DNA of 20,264 nucleotides, taken from CAYQCE01 sp964415885 (GTDB lineage Bacteria > Zixibacteria > MSB-5A5 > JAABVY01 > JAHJOQ01). The first letter of the stretch is position 1; each line of letters begins with the position of its first letter. Location: assembly GCA_964415885.1 (NCBI GenBank), contig CAYQCE010000062.1:1-20264 (forward strand). Reading direction: 5' to 3'. Below are positions 6,739-14,288 of the stretch, in pieces. The notes below the pieces were generated by a model. The model did no database searches. It saw only the letters and a program-made list of their open reading frames with translations, and was not told where the DNA came from. A program made the position numbers and the translations under genes.

Positions 6739-7799
6739 AGGTTGTCATCAAAGGTAAAACGAACGTTGGCCTCGAACGCCAGCTGAATGAAGATAGCTTT
6801 GGGATCGTTGGAGGCAGAGGCCTTGCCGTTGTCTGTGACGGTATGGGTGGTCATGCCGCCGGTGAGGTGGCGTCCGAGAGTGCAGTCGAGACGATTCTCC
6901 GACTTCATCGAGAATTCAAGCCGCCTGAGGGTTCCGAGGCGGCGTTCGAGATCGGCGGAGATTTCACCGCCGAAGGTAAGTTTCTCGCCGCAACGATTCG
7001 TATTGCCAACTGCATGATCAACCGGCGTGCGCTCAACGATCCCTCAACCGCCGGAATGGGCACGACGGTCGTTGCCGCAATTTTTCATGACGGGATGATC
7101 TCGATCTGTCATGTCGGTGACTCTCGCGCATATCGTATCACGGACGGAATGCTCAGGCAGGTCACGGTGGATCATTCATGGGTGGGTGAACTGATAGCAG
7201 CCGGACAGATGACTAAGGAGGAAGCTCGCAACTTCCCACAACGCAATGTCATCACACGCGCCCTCGGAGTGCGTCAGAAGGTGAAAGTTGACATCTATGA
7301 GGATATTCTCAGGGAGAACGATCGCTTCTTGCTCTGCACCGATGGTTTGATCGACTGTGTGAGCGAGGAGGATATTCTCCTGATAGCAGCCTCGGACAGG
7401 CCGATGGAGGAGCGTCTTCAGAACCTGGTCGACGCCGCAAATGAGGGTGGTGGAGATGACAATATTACGTGTATTATCGCCGATGTCATCGAACCCGGTA
7501 GCGCTTCGGATTCCGCTTCTGCCGTAACGTTCACATTCCCCGAGGAGACGGACAGCGAGATCGAGGCTCAGGAGAAAGTCTGCGAGCTAATCGCGGCAGA
7601 GCACGAGTCATCAGTTAACGCGAAGAACGCAGATGAGGACACCGACGAAATCGAGCCGCCGGACGTGAAGTCCGGGGGCGGAATTCCGATCTTCATGTTC
7701 ATCTCAATCGCGATCATAGCTATGGTCGTTTGCGCAGCATTCTATCTGAACCTCGATGGTGCGAAAGAGGTGATATCGAGTCTCCTCGGCATATCCTGA
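6735..7799 (+). CDS. Membrane-anchored PP2C-family Ser/Thr protein phosphatase
   Basis: The 354-aa product has the full PP2C set: NED (18-20), VVCDGMGGHAAGE (32-44) with metal-binding Asp35, GMGTT (107-111), HVGDSRAYR (126-134), RNVITRALG (170-178), CTDGL with Asp203 and GGGDDNIT with Asp241/Asp242. It should remove phosphate from Ser/Thr residues using Mn/Mg. After the catalytic domain (to about 253) comes an acidic, low-complexity linker (255-312) and one C-terminal membrane helix (317-338), so the enzyme would face the cytoplasm while tail-anchored. The usual bacterial PstP/PrpC is partnered with a Ser/Thr kinase; none is in the window. The start was chosen by domain fit; the frame is open further upstream but lacks a start codon near GAGGAG. 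It follows the PEGA gene by 61 nt. Confidence 0.93.
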   Translation: MKVVIKGKTNVGLERQLNEDSFGIVGGRGLAVVCDGMGGHAAGEVASESAVETILRLHREFKPPEGSEAAFEIGGDFTAEGKFLAATIRIANCMINRRALNDPSTAGMGTTVVAAIFHDGMISICHVGDSRAYRITDGMLRQVTVDHSWVGELIAAGQMTKEEARNFPQRNVITRALGVRQKVKVDIYEDILRENDRFLLCTDGLIDCVSEEDILLIAASDRPMEERLQNLVDAANEGGGDDNITCIIADVIEPGSASDSASAVTFTFPEETDSEIEAQEKVCELIAAEHESSVNAKNADEDTDEIEPPDVKSGGGIPIFMFISIAIIAMVVCAAFYLNLDGAKEVISSLLGIS

Positions 7800-7909
7800 C
7801 ATATGCAACTGTAACTCACTGAATATCGCCTATTCCTTTTGAACTAAACTGATCGAAACCGTATCTGTCATATTCCGGGGAAGACAGCTCACTACACAGG
7901 AGGATGATC

Positions 7910-9706
7910 GTGATAAGAAAATCAGCGCTCGTACTGCTCCTTACCGTCTCTCTATTGTCGATTGTATCTGGCGAGTTGCCGGCGCAGGATGGAATCGACA
8001 TTACGGGTCTCTGGGAAGCAAGGATTGACATTCAGGGTGCGACAGTGCCGGTGAACCTGATCGTTGATAGAAATGAGGATGGTGAACTGAGTGCGGAGTT
8101 GTCGCAGACCGGGAATCCCGATGCTGTGATGCCGGTTGAAGTCACAATGGACGGCTCAGCGGTGACTCTCAAGTCAGATGAACTGATGCTGTATTTCGAG
8201 GGCGAGATGTCGATTTCAGGTACGCGTATCAAGGGCATGTGCAACCAGAGTGGTAAGAGCTTCAGGGTCACATTCAAAAAGGAAAAGCACCGATTTCGAG
8301 CAGAAGAAACCGGAGAAGCTACACAGGTAATCGACACGACCGCTGCGCATGAGTATCTGGGGCATTGGGTCGGCGATCTCAAGATCGAGAGCGTGGAGCT
8401 CACTATCGTCTTCAATATCACGGACGAGGGAGAACCGCTGCCTACAGTGACGCTCGATTCCCCGGACCAGGGCGCCTCCGGGATTGAGGCTGTGATAGAA
8501 TACCTGAGGAGAGATTCACTGGTCGTAGCAGTGCCATCTCTCAACGCCCGTTTCATGGGTGGACCGGACGAGGGCTACTCCATGCTGGAGGGTGAATTCA
8601 TGCAAAGCGGGATGATCCTCCCGTTAGTCCTGGATCGTCAAGATACTCCCTATGCGATGCGAAGACCTCAGGAGCCGACGGAGCCGTACCCGTATGAATC
8701 CGAACGAGTGACATTCGCGAACGAGCGTGCGGGCGTAACGCTTGCTGGAACTCTGACTTTGCCAGAAGGGGAGGGGCTGTATCCTGCGGTGGTTCTCGTA
8801 TCGGGGTCGGGTCCGCAGGACCGAGACGAGATGGTATTTGGCCATAAGCCGTTTCTTGTATTAGCGGATCACCTCACGCGAGAGGGTATCGCGGTGCTCC
8901 GTTATGATGATCGTGGGTTCGGCGAATCTACCGGAAATTTTGCATCTGCTACTACGGAGGACTTCACTCAGGATGCGTTGGCGGCTGTGGATTATCTGAG
9001 AAAACGCGGCGACATAAACCCGAGTGCGATCGGAATGCTCGGACACAGCGAGGGTGGACTTATCGCGCCGCGCGCGGCTGTCGAGAGCGGGGATCTCGCA
9101 TTCATAGTTCTGCTTGCGGCTCCCGCGCAGCCGGGTGATGAGATTATCCGCAGCCAGACCGAGTTGATAGCTATCTCGGAGGGTGTCGAGGACAGCCTGA
9201 TCGATTTCAACAGGGACTTGCTGGATAAGTGGTTTGCCGTAATCCGGGCGCACGATGACCTCGACACAATCAGGCAGAAACTGACTGAGATTGCCGACAG
9301 TGTTATGGATGAGCTTTCCGAATCGGAGAGAGAGGCTCTCGGGCTAACCAGACAAGAGCTCACGGCGCAGGTTCAGCAGACAGCCTCTCCGTGGTTCAAG
9401 TACTTCATAGAGTATGATCCGTACGCGACTTTGCAGAGAGTTGATGTTCCTGTCCTGGCGCTGTTTGGCGCAAATGACTTGCAGGTACCAGCCGATGAGA
9501 ATGCTCGGCTGACAAGAGAAGCTCTGGAATCCGGAAAGACTCAGGACTTCGAAGTCGAAATCTTCGACGATCTCAACCATCTCTTCCAGACCGCCGAAAC
9601 CGGGTCGCCCAACGAGTATGCCGAAATCGAGGAGACCATGTCACCCGAGGTGCTGGTGAAAATTGCACACTGGATCATCAAGCATACGCCGAATCATGAT
9701 GAATGA
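7910..9706 (+). CDS. Secreted alpha/beta hydrolase (serine aminopeptidase S33 / esterase type)
   Basis: GTG 7910 is the likely start, 6 nt after a perfect AGGAGG; the ATG at 7904 abuts that site. The 598-aa protein has a signal peptide (1-26, ending ELPAQ). Two similar beta-rich modules follow, each opening with a G-x-W motif (TGLWEARI at about 32, LGHWVGDL at about 150), which suggests an internal duplication. Residues 265-590 are an alpha/beta hydrolase: oxyanion-type LVSGSGPQDRDE (296-307), YDDRGFGES (332-340), nucleophile Ser380 in GHSEGG, Asp523 in GANDLQVP and His557 in DLNHLF. Such enzymes split ester or peptide bonds; the substrate cannot be told. It acts in the periplasm or outside. 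It stands alone between the PP2C gene and a shared terminator. Confidence 0.9.
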   Translation: MIRKSALVLLLTVSLLSIVSGELPAQDGIDITGLWEARIDIQGATVPVNLIVDRNEDGELSAELSQTGNPDAVMPVEVTMDGSAVTLKSDELMLYFEGEMSISGTRIKGMCNQSGKSFRVTFKKEKHRFRAEETGEATQVIDTTAAHEYLGHWVGDLKIESVELTIVFNITDEGEPLPTVTLDSPDQGASGIEAVIEYLRRDSLVVAVPSLNARFMGGPDEGYSMLEGEFMQSGMILPLVLDRQDTPYAMRRPQEPTEPYPYESERVTFANERAGVTLAGTLTLPEGEGLYPAVVLVSGSGPQDRDEMVFGHKPFLVLADHLTREGIAVLRYDDRGFGESTGNFASATTEDFTQDALAAVDYLRKRGDINPSAIGMLGHSEGGLIAPRAAVESGDLAFIVLLAAPAQPGDEIIRSQTELIAISEGVEDSLIDFNRDLLDKWFAVIRAHDDLDTIRQKLTEIADSVMDELSESEREALGLTRQELTAQVQQTASPWFKYFIEYDPYATLQRVDVPVLALFGANDLQVPADENARLTREALESGKTQDFEVEIFDDLNHLFQTAETGSPNEYAEIEETMSPEVLVKIAHWIIKHTPNHDE

Positions 9707-9738
9707 TGCCATTATTCTGCTAATGTACTGAGATTGCG

Positions 9739-9767
9739 AACGGCTGCCTGGATCAGGCAGCCGTTTC
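9739..9767. terminator. Bidirectional hairpin between converging genes
   Basis: A perfect 12-bp stem (9739-9750 with 9754-9765, 3-nt loop) sits between the hydrolase stop and the rplS stop. The T-tails are poor on both strands, but position and stem strength argue for termination of both transcripts. Confidence 0.75.
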
Positions 9768-9796
9768 TGCGTGAATCTTCTGATTCTCTGCGGCAG

Positions 9797-10195
9797 TTAC
9801 TCGGCAGCCGCCTCTTTCTGCTTAGCCTTCTTGACTTTTTTCGCATCGACCTTCTTCTCTGCAATGCGAGACTGCTTGCCGACCAGTCCACGAAGATAGT
9901 AGAGCTTGGAGCGACGAACCTTGCCCTGACGGACGCGCTCGATCCTGGGTATGTTCGGAGAATGCAGCGGGAAAACCCTCTCGACACCGATCCCGGATGA
10001 CATCTTGTAAACCGTAAATGTCTGACCGACTCCGGCGCCTCTTCTTCTGAGAACCGTGCCCTGGAATACCTGGATGCGCTCCTTCTCGCCCTCACGAATC
10101 TTGACGTGGACTTTCACCGTGTCGCCCGGCCCGAATTCGACCGTACTTTTCTTCAGTGAGTCGCCCTCGACTTTCGCCATCAGTATGTGATTCAT
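9797..10195 (-). CDS. rplS: 50S ribosomal protein L19
   Basis: The 132-aa product matches L19: 'FGPGDTVKVHVKIREG' (21-36), 'RIQVFQGTVLRRRG' (40-53), 'GVERVFPLHSP' (70-80), 'GKVRRSKLYYLRGLVGK' (91-107). L19 sits at the 30S-50S interface. The family is usually about 115 residues; here a Lys/Ala-rich tail (112-132) extends it. The start overlaps the trmD stop by ATGA, with GGAG just upstream, so translation is coupled. It is the last gene of the ffh operon and ends near a shared hairpin terminator. Confidence 0.97.
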   Translation of the reverse strand: MNHILMAKVEGDSLKKSTVEFGPGDTVKVHVKIREGEKERIQVFQGTVLRRRGAGVGQTFTVYKMSSGIGVERVFPLHSPNIPRIERVRQGKVRRSKLYYLRGLVGKQSRIAEKKVDAKKVKKAKQKEAAAE

Positions 10196-10959
10196 GGCGC
10201 ATCTCCTTCTATTGACGAGTTTTCTTTTTTCCGTTTGAGATCATCTATGATCAACCTGTCACTTTCGCTTAGATCAGCACTTTCCAACAGGTCCGGCCGA
10301 TTATTCAATGTCTTTTCGATGGCCCGGGCTCTTCTGAATTCGCGAATCTTCTCGTGATGCCCTGAAACAAGAACCTCCGGGACCTCGATGCCTTTGAATT
10401 CCTGTGGGCGAGTGTATTCAGGATACCCGAGCAGACCCGATGTGAAACTGTCGGTTTCTGCTGCTTCGAACTTTCCCATATATCCGGGCATCAATCGCGC
10501 CACGGCCTCCGTAATTACGAGCGCCGGAAACTCGCCTCCGCTAAGCACATAGTCTCCGATCGAAATTTCCTCAATGTCGAATAGCTGACTTATCCGCTCA
10601 TCGACTCCCTTGTACCTGCCACAAACGATGATGATATGTTCTTCTCTGTTCAGAGCTTCCGCGTTACTCTGATCGAATGTCCGTCCCGATGCTGAGGTAA
10701 GCAGAATTCGCGGCTTCTCGCTTTCGGAAGCATCGAGTCTCGATTTGATCGCAGCGTACAGCGGCTCGATTTTCATCACCATCCCGGCGCCACCGCCGAA
10801 TGGCGAGTCGTCGACGACCTGATGCTTGTCCTCGGCGAAGCTCCGTATGTCTATGGCATTGATTCTTATCAGGCCTTCCTCGATAGCTTTGCCGAGTAGT
10901 GATTCCTTGATCACAGGCTCGATCATCGAGGGGAATATGGTCAGTATATCGATGACCAT
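10192..10959 (-). CDS. trmD: tRNA (guanine-N1)-methyltransferase
   Basis: The 255-aa product is the normal length for TrmD, which uses S-adenosylmethionine to methylate G37 of tRNAs and so prevents +1 frameshifts. Key motifs are DDSPFGGGAGMVMKIEPLY (51-69), 'LLTSASGRTFDQ', 'IIIVCGRYKGVDERI' and 'IGDYVLSGGEFPALVITEAVARL', which make the trefoil-knot cofactor site and dimer interface. It begins 1 nt after rimM (TAGAATG junction) and overlaps rplS by 4 nt, the classical operon order. Confidence 0.98.
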   Translation of the reverse strand: MVIDILTIFPSMIEPVIKESLLGKAIEEGLIRINAIDIRSFAEDKHQVVDDSPFGGGAGMVMKIEPLYAAIKSRLDASESEKPRILLTSASGRTFDQSNAEALNREEHIIIVCGRYKGVDERISQLFDIEEISIGDYVLSGGEFPALVITEAVARLMPGYMGKFEAAETDSFTSGLLGYPEYTRPQEFKGIEVPEVLVSGHHEKIREFRRARAIEKTLNNRPDLLESADLSESDRLIIDDLKRKKENSSIEGDAP

Positions 10960-10960
10960 T

Positions 10961-11479
10961 CTATTCGAAACTCAGGCCCGGGAGTAGCTTGACCTCCATT
11001 AGTCGATTGCTCAAATCTATCTTCTTGACGACCTCATCAGTGGCCGGGATCATCATCCGGCCTTTGTCACTCTCGACTACGTAAACATCATTGGCCGGGT
11101 ACTGAAGCACTTCCTTCAACTCTCCGATCGCATTCCCTTCGTCGTCGATAACATCGAGGCCGATCAGCTCAAAGACATAATGAACATCCTCTTCGAGAGC
11201 CGGCAATTGATCCGCCTCGATTTCGAAGTAGTGTCCCTTGAGTCTCTCGGCGCTGTCGCGATCGTCAATACCTCCCAGCTTGACTATCCATCCTCTTGAG
11301 GCACGAGAGCAGGTTTCGACGATGAATTGTCTCATGTCCCCATTCAGATCTATATAAACTTCAGTCAAATTCGGAAACCTGTCCGGGTTGTCAGTCAGAC
11401 TGTCGTCAACGACTATCGAGCCCAGAACGCCGTGAGCCCGCTTGACATACCCGATAGCAACATATTCCGGACGTTTCAT
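10961..11479 (-). CDS. rimM: Ribosome maturation factor RimM
   Basis: The 172-aa product has the N-terminal RimM domain with 'IGYVKRAHGVLGSIVVDDSLTD' features (8-29) and a C-terminal PRC-barrel ('HYVFELIGLDVIDDEG', then 'YVVE' and 'MMIPATDEVVKKID'). RimM binds S19 in the 30S head and assists its maturation. Length is typical. It starts 1 nt after the khpA stop with no clear ribosome site, so it is probably translated by coupling. Confidence 0.97.
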   Translation of the reverse strand: MKRPEYVAIGYVKRAHGVLGSIVVDDSLTDNPDRFPNLTEVYIDLNGDMRQFIVETCSRASRGWIVKLGGIDDRDSAERLKGHYFEIEADQLPALEEDVHYVFELIGLDVIDDEGNAIGELKEVLQYPANDVYVVESDKGRMMIPATDEVVKKIDLSNRLMEVKLLPGLSFE

Positions 11480-11480
11480 T

Positions 11481-11711
11481 CTACTCGAGGATTTCCAGGA
11501 CGGCTCGCTTTCCCTGTTTGGCCGAGATAGCCGATATGATTGTGCGAATCGCCTTGGCGGTCTGACCTTTCTTGCCGATTACCTTTCCGAGATCTCCGGG
11601 ACCGACCCGTAATTCGTATACCGTTGTCTTAGCACCTTGAACTTCTGTAAGCCTGACTTCATCCGGATTATCGACCAGTGCGCGTACGATGTTCTCGATG
11701 AATTCCTTCAC
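11481..11711 (-). CDS. khpA: KH-domain RNA-binding protein (KhpA/YlqC family)
   Basis: The 76-aa product is a single KH domain with the GxxG loop in 'VIGKKGQTAKAIRTII' (43-58). KhpA binds RNA, often with KhpB, and affects cell division and small-RNA function in Gram-positives; its role here is inferred from family. The start is GTG, with GAGGAG 7 nt upstream. The place between rpsP and rimM is the conserved one for this family. Confidence 0.95.
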   Translation of the reverse strand: MKEFIENIVRALVDNPDEVRLTEVQGAKTTVYELRVGPGDLGKVIGKKGQTAKAIRTIISAISAKQGKRAVLEILE

Positions 11712-11735
11712 AGTAGAACTCCTCGTTGAAAACTA

Positions 11736-12200
11736 TTACTCGGTTTTCTCTTCCGGCGTTTCCTCGGGCTTCTCCTCCGGCTTCTCCTCGGTCTTTTCTT
11801 CCGTCTTTGCCTCAGCTGCTGCCTCTTCCTGCTTCTCAGCCGGTTTTTCCTGGGCAGCGGCGGCCGCCTGTTTCTTTTTGCGTTTCTTGCGCTCGCGAAT
11901 CTCGGTTTTTATCTCGATGTCATCACCGGATTCCCCGGCCTTTACCTTTTCCCATCTGTCGAGAAGGTTGATCTGACGGAAAAGGCTCTGTACCGTCTCT
12001 GACATCTGAGCGCCATTTTTGAGCCATTCAATAACTCTGTCCGGCTTGGTAACAACTTTCGCCGGCTTCTCGATGGGATTGTAGTAACCGAGAGTCTCAA
12101 TAAAACGCCCGTCGCGAGCATAGCGCGAATCGGCGGCAACAAAACGAAAGAACGGGCGCTTCTTGCTGCCCATCCGTCTTAAACGTATGCGTACGGCCAA
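11736..12200 (-). CDS. rpsP: 30S ribosomal protein S16 with long acidic repeat tail
   Basis: Residues 1-85 are a normal S16 ('AVRIRLRRMGSKKRPFF', 'VAADSRYARDGRFIETLGYYNP'). S16 binds 16S rRNA and is needed for 30S assembly. The family is usually 80-90 residues; here a tail of about 70 is added, with a basic patch (RERKKRKKKQ, 102-111), an Ala/Glu/Lys stretch and five (T/P)EE(K/T) units to the end. The start is TTG, supported by a perfect AGGAGG 7 nt upstream and by the expected N-terminus. It lies 15 nt after the ffh stop. Confidence 0.97.
   Translation of the reverse strand: MAVRIRLRRMGSKKRPFFRFVAADSRYARDGRFIETLGYYNPIEKPAKVVTKPDRVIEWLKNGAQMSETVQSLFRQINLLDRWEKVKAGESGDDIEIKTEIRERKKRKKKQAAAAAQEKPAEKQEEAAAEAKTEEKTEEKPEEKPEETPEEKTE
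11745..11804 (-). repeat. Five 12-nt units coding the S16 acidic tail
   Basis: Five imperfect 12-nt units encode (T/P)EE(K/T) at residues 133-152 of S16. Codons differ between units, so the repeat is kept at the protein level more than at the DNA level. Confidence 0.7.
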
Positions 12201-12215
12201 TTATCAACCTCCTGT

Positions 12216-13532
12216 TTACTTGAACAAGCCACGGGTCAGATCGTTCAACTGGCCCCGTGAAATCTTCTTTATCATTTTCTGCATCTGTTGGAACTGCTTC
12301 ATTATTCTATTCACATCGGTCAGGCTGTTACCCGATCCCATCGCGATACGTCTGCGACGAGAACCATCGATGATCTTCGGGTTGCGGCGTTCCGCCGGAG
12401 TCATCGACTGAATCATCGCCTCGATCCTGACGAGAGCGTGATCGTCAACCTGAATACCCTTCATAGCCTTACCGACACCCGGGATCATCGAGAGTACCGA
12501 CTCGAGCGGCCCCATATTTTTCAATTGCTGAAGCTGACTGTAGAAATCCTCGAATGTGAATGCCTCTTTCTGAAGCTTCTTGTGAAGCTTCTCAGCCTCG
12601 CGCATATCGACCGCATCCTGCGCCTTCTCCACCAGTGTCAGGACATCGCCCATGCCGAGAATTCGGGATGCCATACGGTCGGGGTGGAATACCTCAAGAT
12701 CGGTCAGTTTCTCGCCAATACCGACCATTTTGATCGGCTTGCCGGTGACCATTTTGATCGAAAGGGCCGCGCCGCCGCGAGCGTCACCGTCCATCTTGGT
12801 CAGAAGGACGCCCGTTATATCGAGACGATCGTTGAATACTTCGGCAATATTCACAGCGTCCTGGCCGGTCATTGCATCCGCGATCAGGAGGATCTCATCC
12901 GGATTGACAGCGCTCTTGATATCATCCAGCTCGGTCATTAGCTTTTCGTCGATGTGCAATCGTCCGGCGGTGTCGATTATGATTGCGTCGTTGTTGCCGT
13001 CTCTGGCGGCATCGATCGATTTCTTCGCGATCTTCACCGGGTCTTTATCGATGTAAAATACCGGCATATCGATACTCTTGCCGAGCACCTTGAGCTGGTC
13101 GACAGCTGCAGGGCGATAGACATCAGCAGCGACCAAAAGCGGCGATTTGTTCTTCTTCCTAAAATGGAGCGACAGCTTGCCGCACATCGTCGTCTTACCC
13201 GAGCCCTGAAGCCCTACAAGCATCACAATCGTTGGGGGAGAGGAGGAAATCTGTATCTCGGATGCTTTCGATCCGAGCAGGCCCACGAGCTCCTCATGTA
13301 TGATCTTGATGATCTGCTGGCCGGGTGTAATAGACTGGAGGACATCGACACCCAGCGCCTTCTCCCTGACCGACTTGATGAAGGTCTTGGCGACCTTATA
13401 GTTGACGTCAGCTTCGAGAAATGCGCGGCGTACCTCCTTGAGAGCCTCGGAGATATTCTTCTCCGTCAGCTTCCCATGGCCTTTGAGCCGCTTAAATACA
13501 CTCTCGAGCTTATATGTCAAATCATCAAACAT
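12216..13532 (-). CDS. ffh: Signal recognition particle protein Ffh (SRP54)
   Basis: The 438-aa product has the three Ffh domains: helical N (1-95), GTPase G (100-295; P-loop GLQGSGKTT 107-115, DTAGR 187-191, TKMDGDARGG 245-254) and the Met-rich M domain (about 325-438; 'MGPLESVLSMIPG', 'MKQFQQMQKMIKK') that holds 4.5S RNA and signal peptides. Ffh delivers nascent membrane proteins to FtsY and the Sec translocon. Start ATG has GAGGG 6 nt upstream. It is the first gene of the six-gene operon, with a promoter-like site in the 87 nt before it. Confidence 0.98.
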   Translation of the reverse strand: MFDDLTYKLESVFKRLKGHGKLTEKNISEALKEVRRAFLEADVNYKVAKTFIKSVREKALGVDVLQSITPGQQIIKIIHEELVGLLGSKASEIQISSSPPTIVMLVGLQGSGKTTMCGKLSLHFRKKNKSPLLVAADVYRPAAVDQLKVLGKSIDMPVFYIDKDPVKIAKKSIDAARDGNNDAIIIDTAGRLHIDEKLMTELDDIKSAVNPDEILLIADAMTGQDAVNIAEVFNDRLDITGVLLTKMDGDARGGAALSIKMVTGKPIKMVGIGEKLTDLEVFHPDRMASRILGMGDVLTLVEKAQDAVDMREAEKLHKKLQKEAFTFEDFYSQLQQLKNMGPLESVLSMIPGVGKAMKGIQVDDHALVRIEAMIQSMTPAERRNPKIIDGSRRRRIAMGSGNSLTDVNRIMKQFQQMQKMIKKISRGQLNDLTRGLFK

Positions 13533-13562
13533 ACTTGTCCCTCAAATATTTGCAAGACCAGT

Positions 13563-13590
13563 AATATATATAACGGTCAACCTATTGCAA
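13563..13590 (-). promoter_or_regulatory. Promoter candidate for the ffh-rplS operon
   Basis: On the minus strand, TTGCAA (13585-13590) is followed after 16 nt by TATATT (13563-13568) in an A/T-rich gap between rpe and ffh. Transcription would begin near 13556, about 24 nt before the ffh start. Confidence 0.5.
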
Positions 13591-13619
13591 ATGGTTTTTA
13601 GTGTCCGAGACGTACAGAT

Positions 13620-14288
13620 TTAGCGGGTGCGAACGTCCTCCGCGAGCTGTTTCATGCTCCGAACGAAGGCACTGTAGTCCTCGGTCTTGTAGAAGGCTGA
13701 GCCGGTTACGAGAATATCCGCGCCGGCCTCGATTACTCTCGGAGCCGTATTCAGGTCGATTCCGCCGTCGACTTCGATCTCACAGTCCAGGCCGTTCGAA
13801 TCTATGAACTCCTTCGCGCGCTTGATCTTCTCCAGAGCGGATGGGATAAACGTCTGACCGGCGAACCCGGGATGGACGGACATAATGAGGAGCCAGTCGG
13901 CGTGCTTAAGATACGGGTAAGTGGTTTCCACTGCGGTATTTGGCGATATCGAGATAGCTGACTTGATACCGAGCTTGCGAATTTCGGTTAGCTCTCTTTC
14001 GGGATTGTCAACCGCCTCGTAGTGTATTGTCAGCAAATCGGCGCCAGCCTCTGCATAGACCTCCAGGTACTTGGGAGCGTTCGAGATCATAAGATGAACG
14101 TCGAGGGGAAGGTCGGTGGTCTCGTTGACGAATCTCACTATCTCCGGGCCGAATGTCAGATTCGGCACGAAATGACCGTCCATGATGTCGAGATGCAAGT
14201 AGTCTATTCCGGATTCTTCGCTCTTTTTAATCTCGTCCGCGAGATGACCGAAGTCGGCGGCGAGGATTGATGGCGCAAGTTTGATCAT
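13620..14288 (-). CDS. rpe: Ribulose-phosphate 3-epimerase
   Basis: The 222-aa (beta/alpha)8 enzyme interconverts ribulose 5-phosphate and xylulose 5-phosphate in the pentose phosphate pathway, in the cytoplasm. Visible landmarks are APSILAADF (5-13), HLDIMDGHFVPN (32-43) with His32 and catalytic Asp34, VHLMI with His65, the SVHPGFAGQTF loop (137-147), and VDGGI with catalytic Asp174; metal ligands are all present. Length is typical. Its ATG overlaps the PASTA gene stop by one base (TGATG), so it is translationally coupled to it. Confidence 0.98.
   Translation of the reverse strand: MIKLAPSILAADFGHLADEIKKSEESGIDYLHLDIMDGHFVPNLTFGPEIVRFVNETTDLPLDVHLMISNAPKYLEVYAEAGADLLTIHYEAVDNPERELTEIRKLGIKSAISISPNTAVETTYPYLKHADWLLIMSVHPGFAGQTFIPSALEKIKRAKEFIDSNGLDCEIEVDGGIDLNTAPRVIEAGADILVTGSAFYKTEDYSAFVRSMKQLAEDVRTR

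Noticed and set aside
7904..7909. ATG start for the hydrolase
   Set aside because: It abuts AGGAGG with no spacer; GTG at 7910 has correct spacing.
7800..7909. Possible terminator or promoter between the PP2C and hydrolase genes
   Set aside because: No stable inverted repeat, and the TTGAAC/TATCTG pair is too weak.
11689..11976. Plus-strand Ser/Phe-rich frame
   Set aside because: It is the complement of the S16 acidic repeat tail; its odd composition is a by-product of that repeat.
12288..12941. Plus-strand frame of 217 aa inside ffh
   Set aside because: Antisense to a fully conserved Ffh, no family signature.
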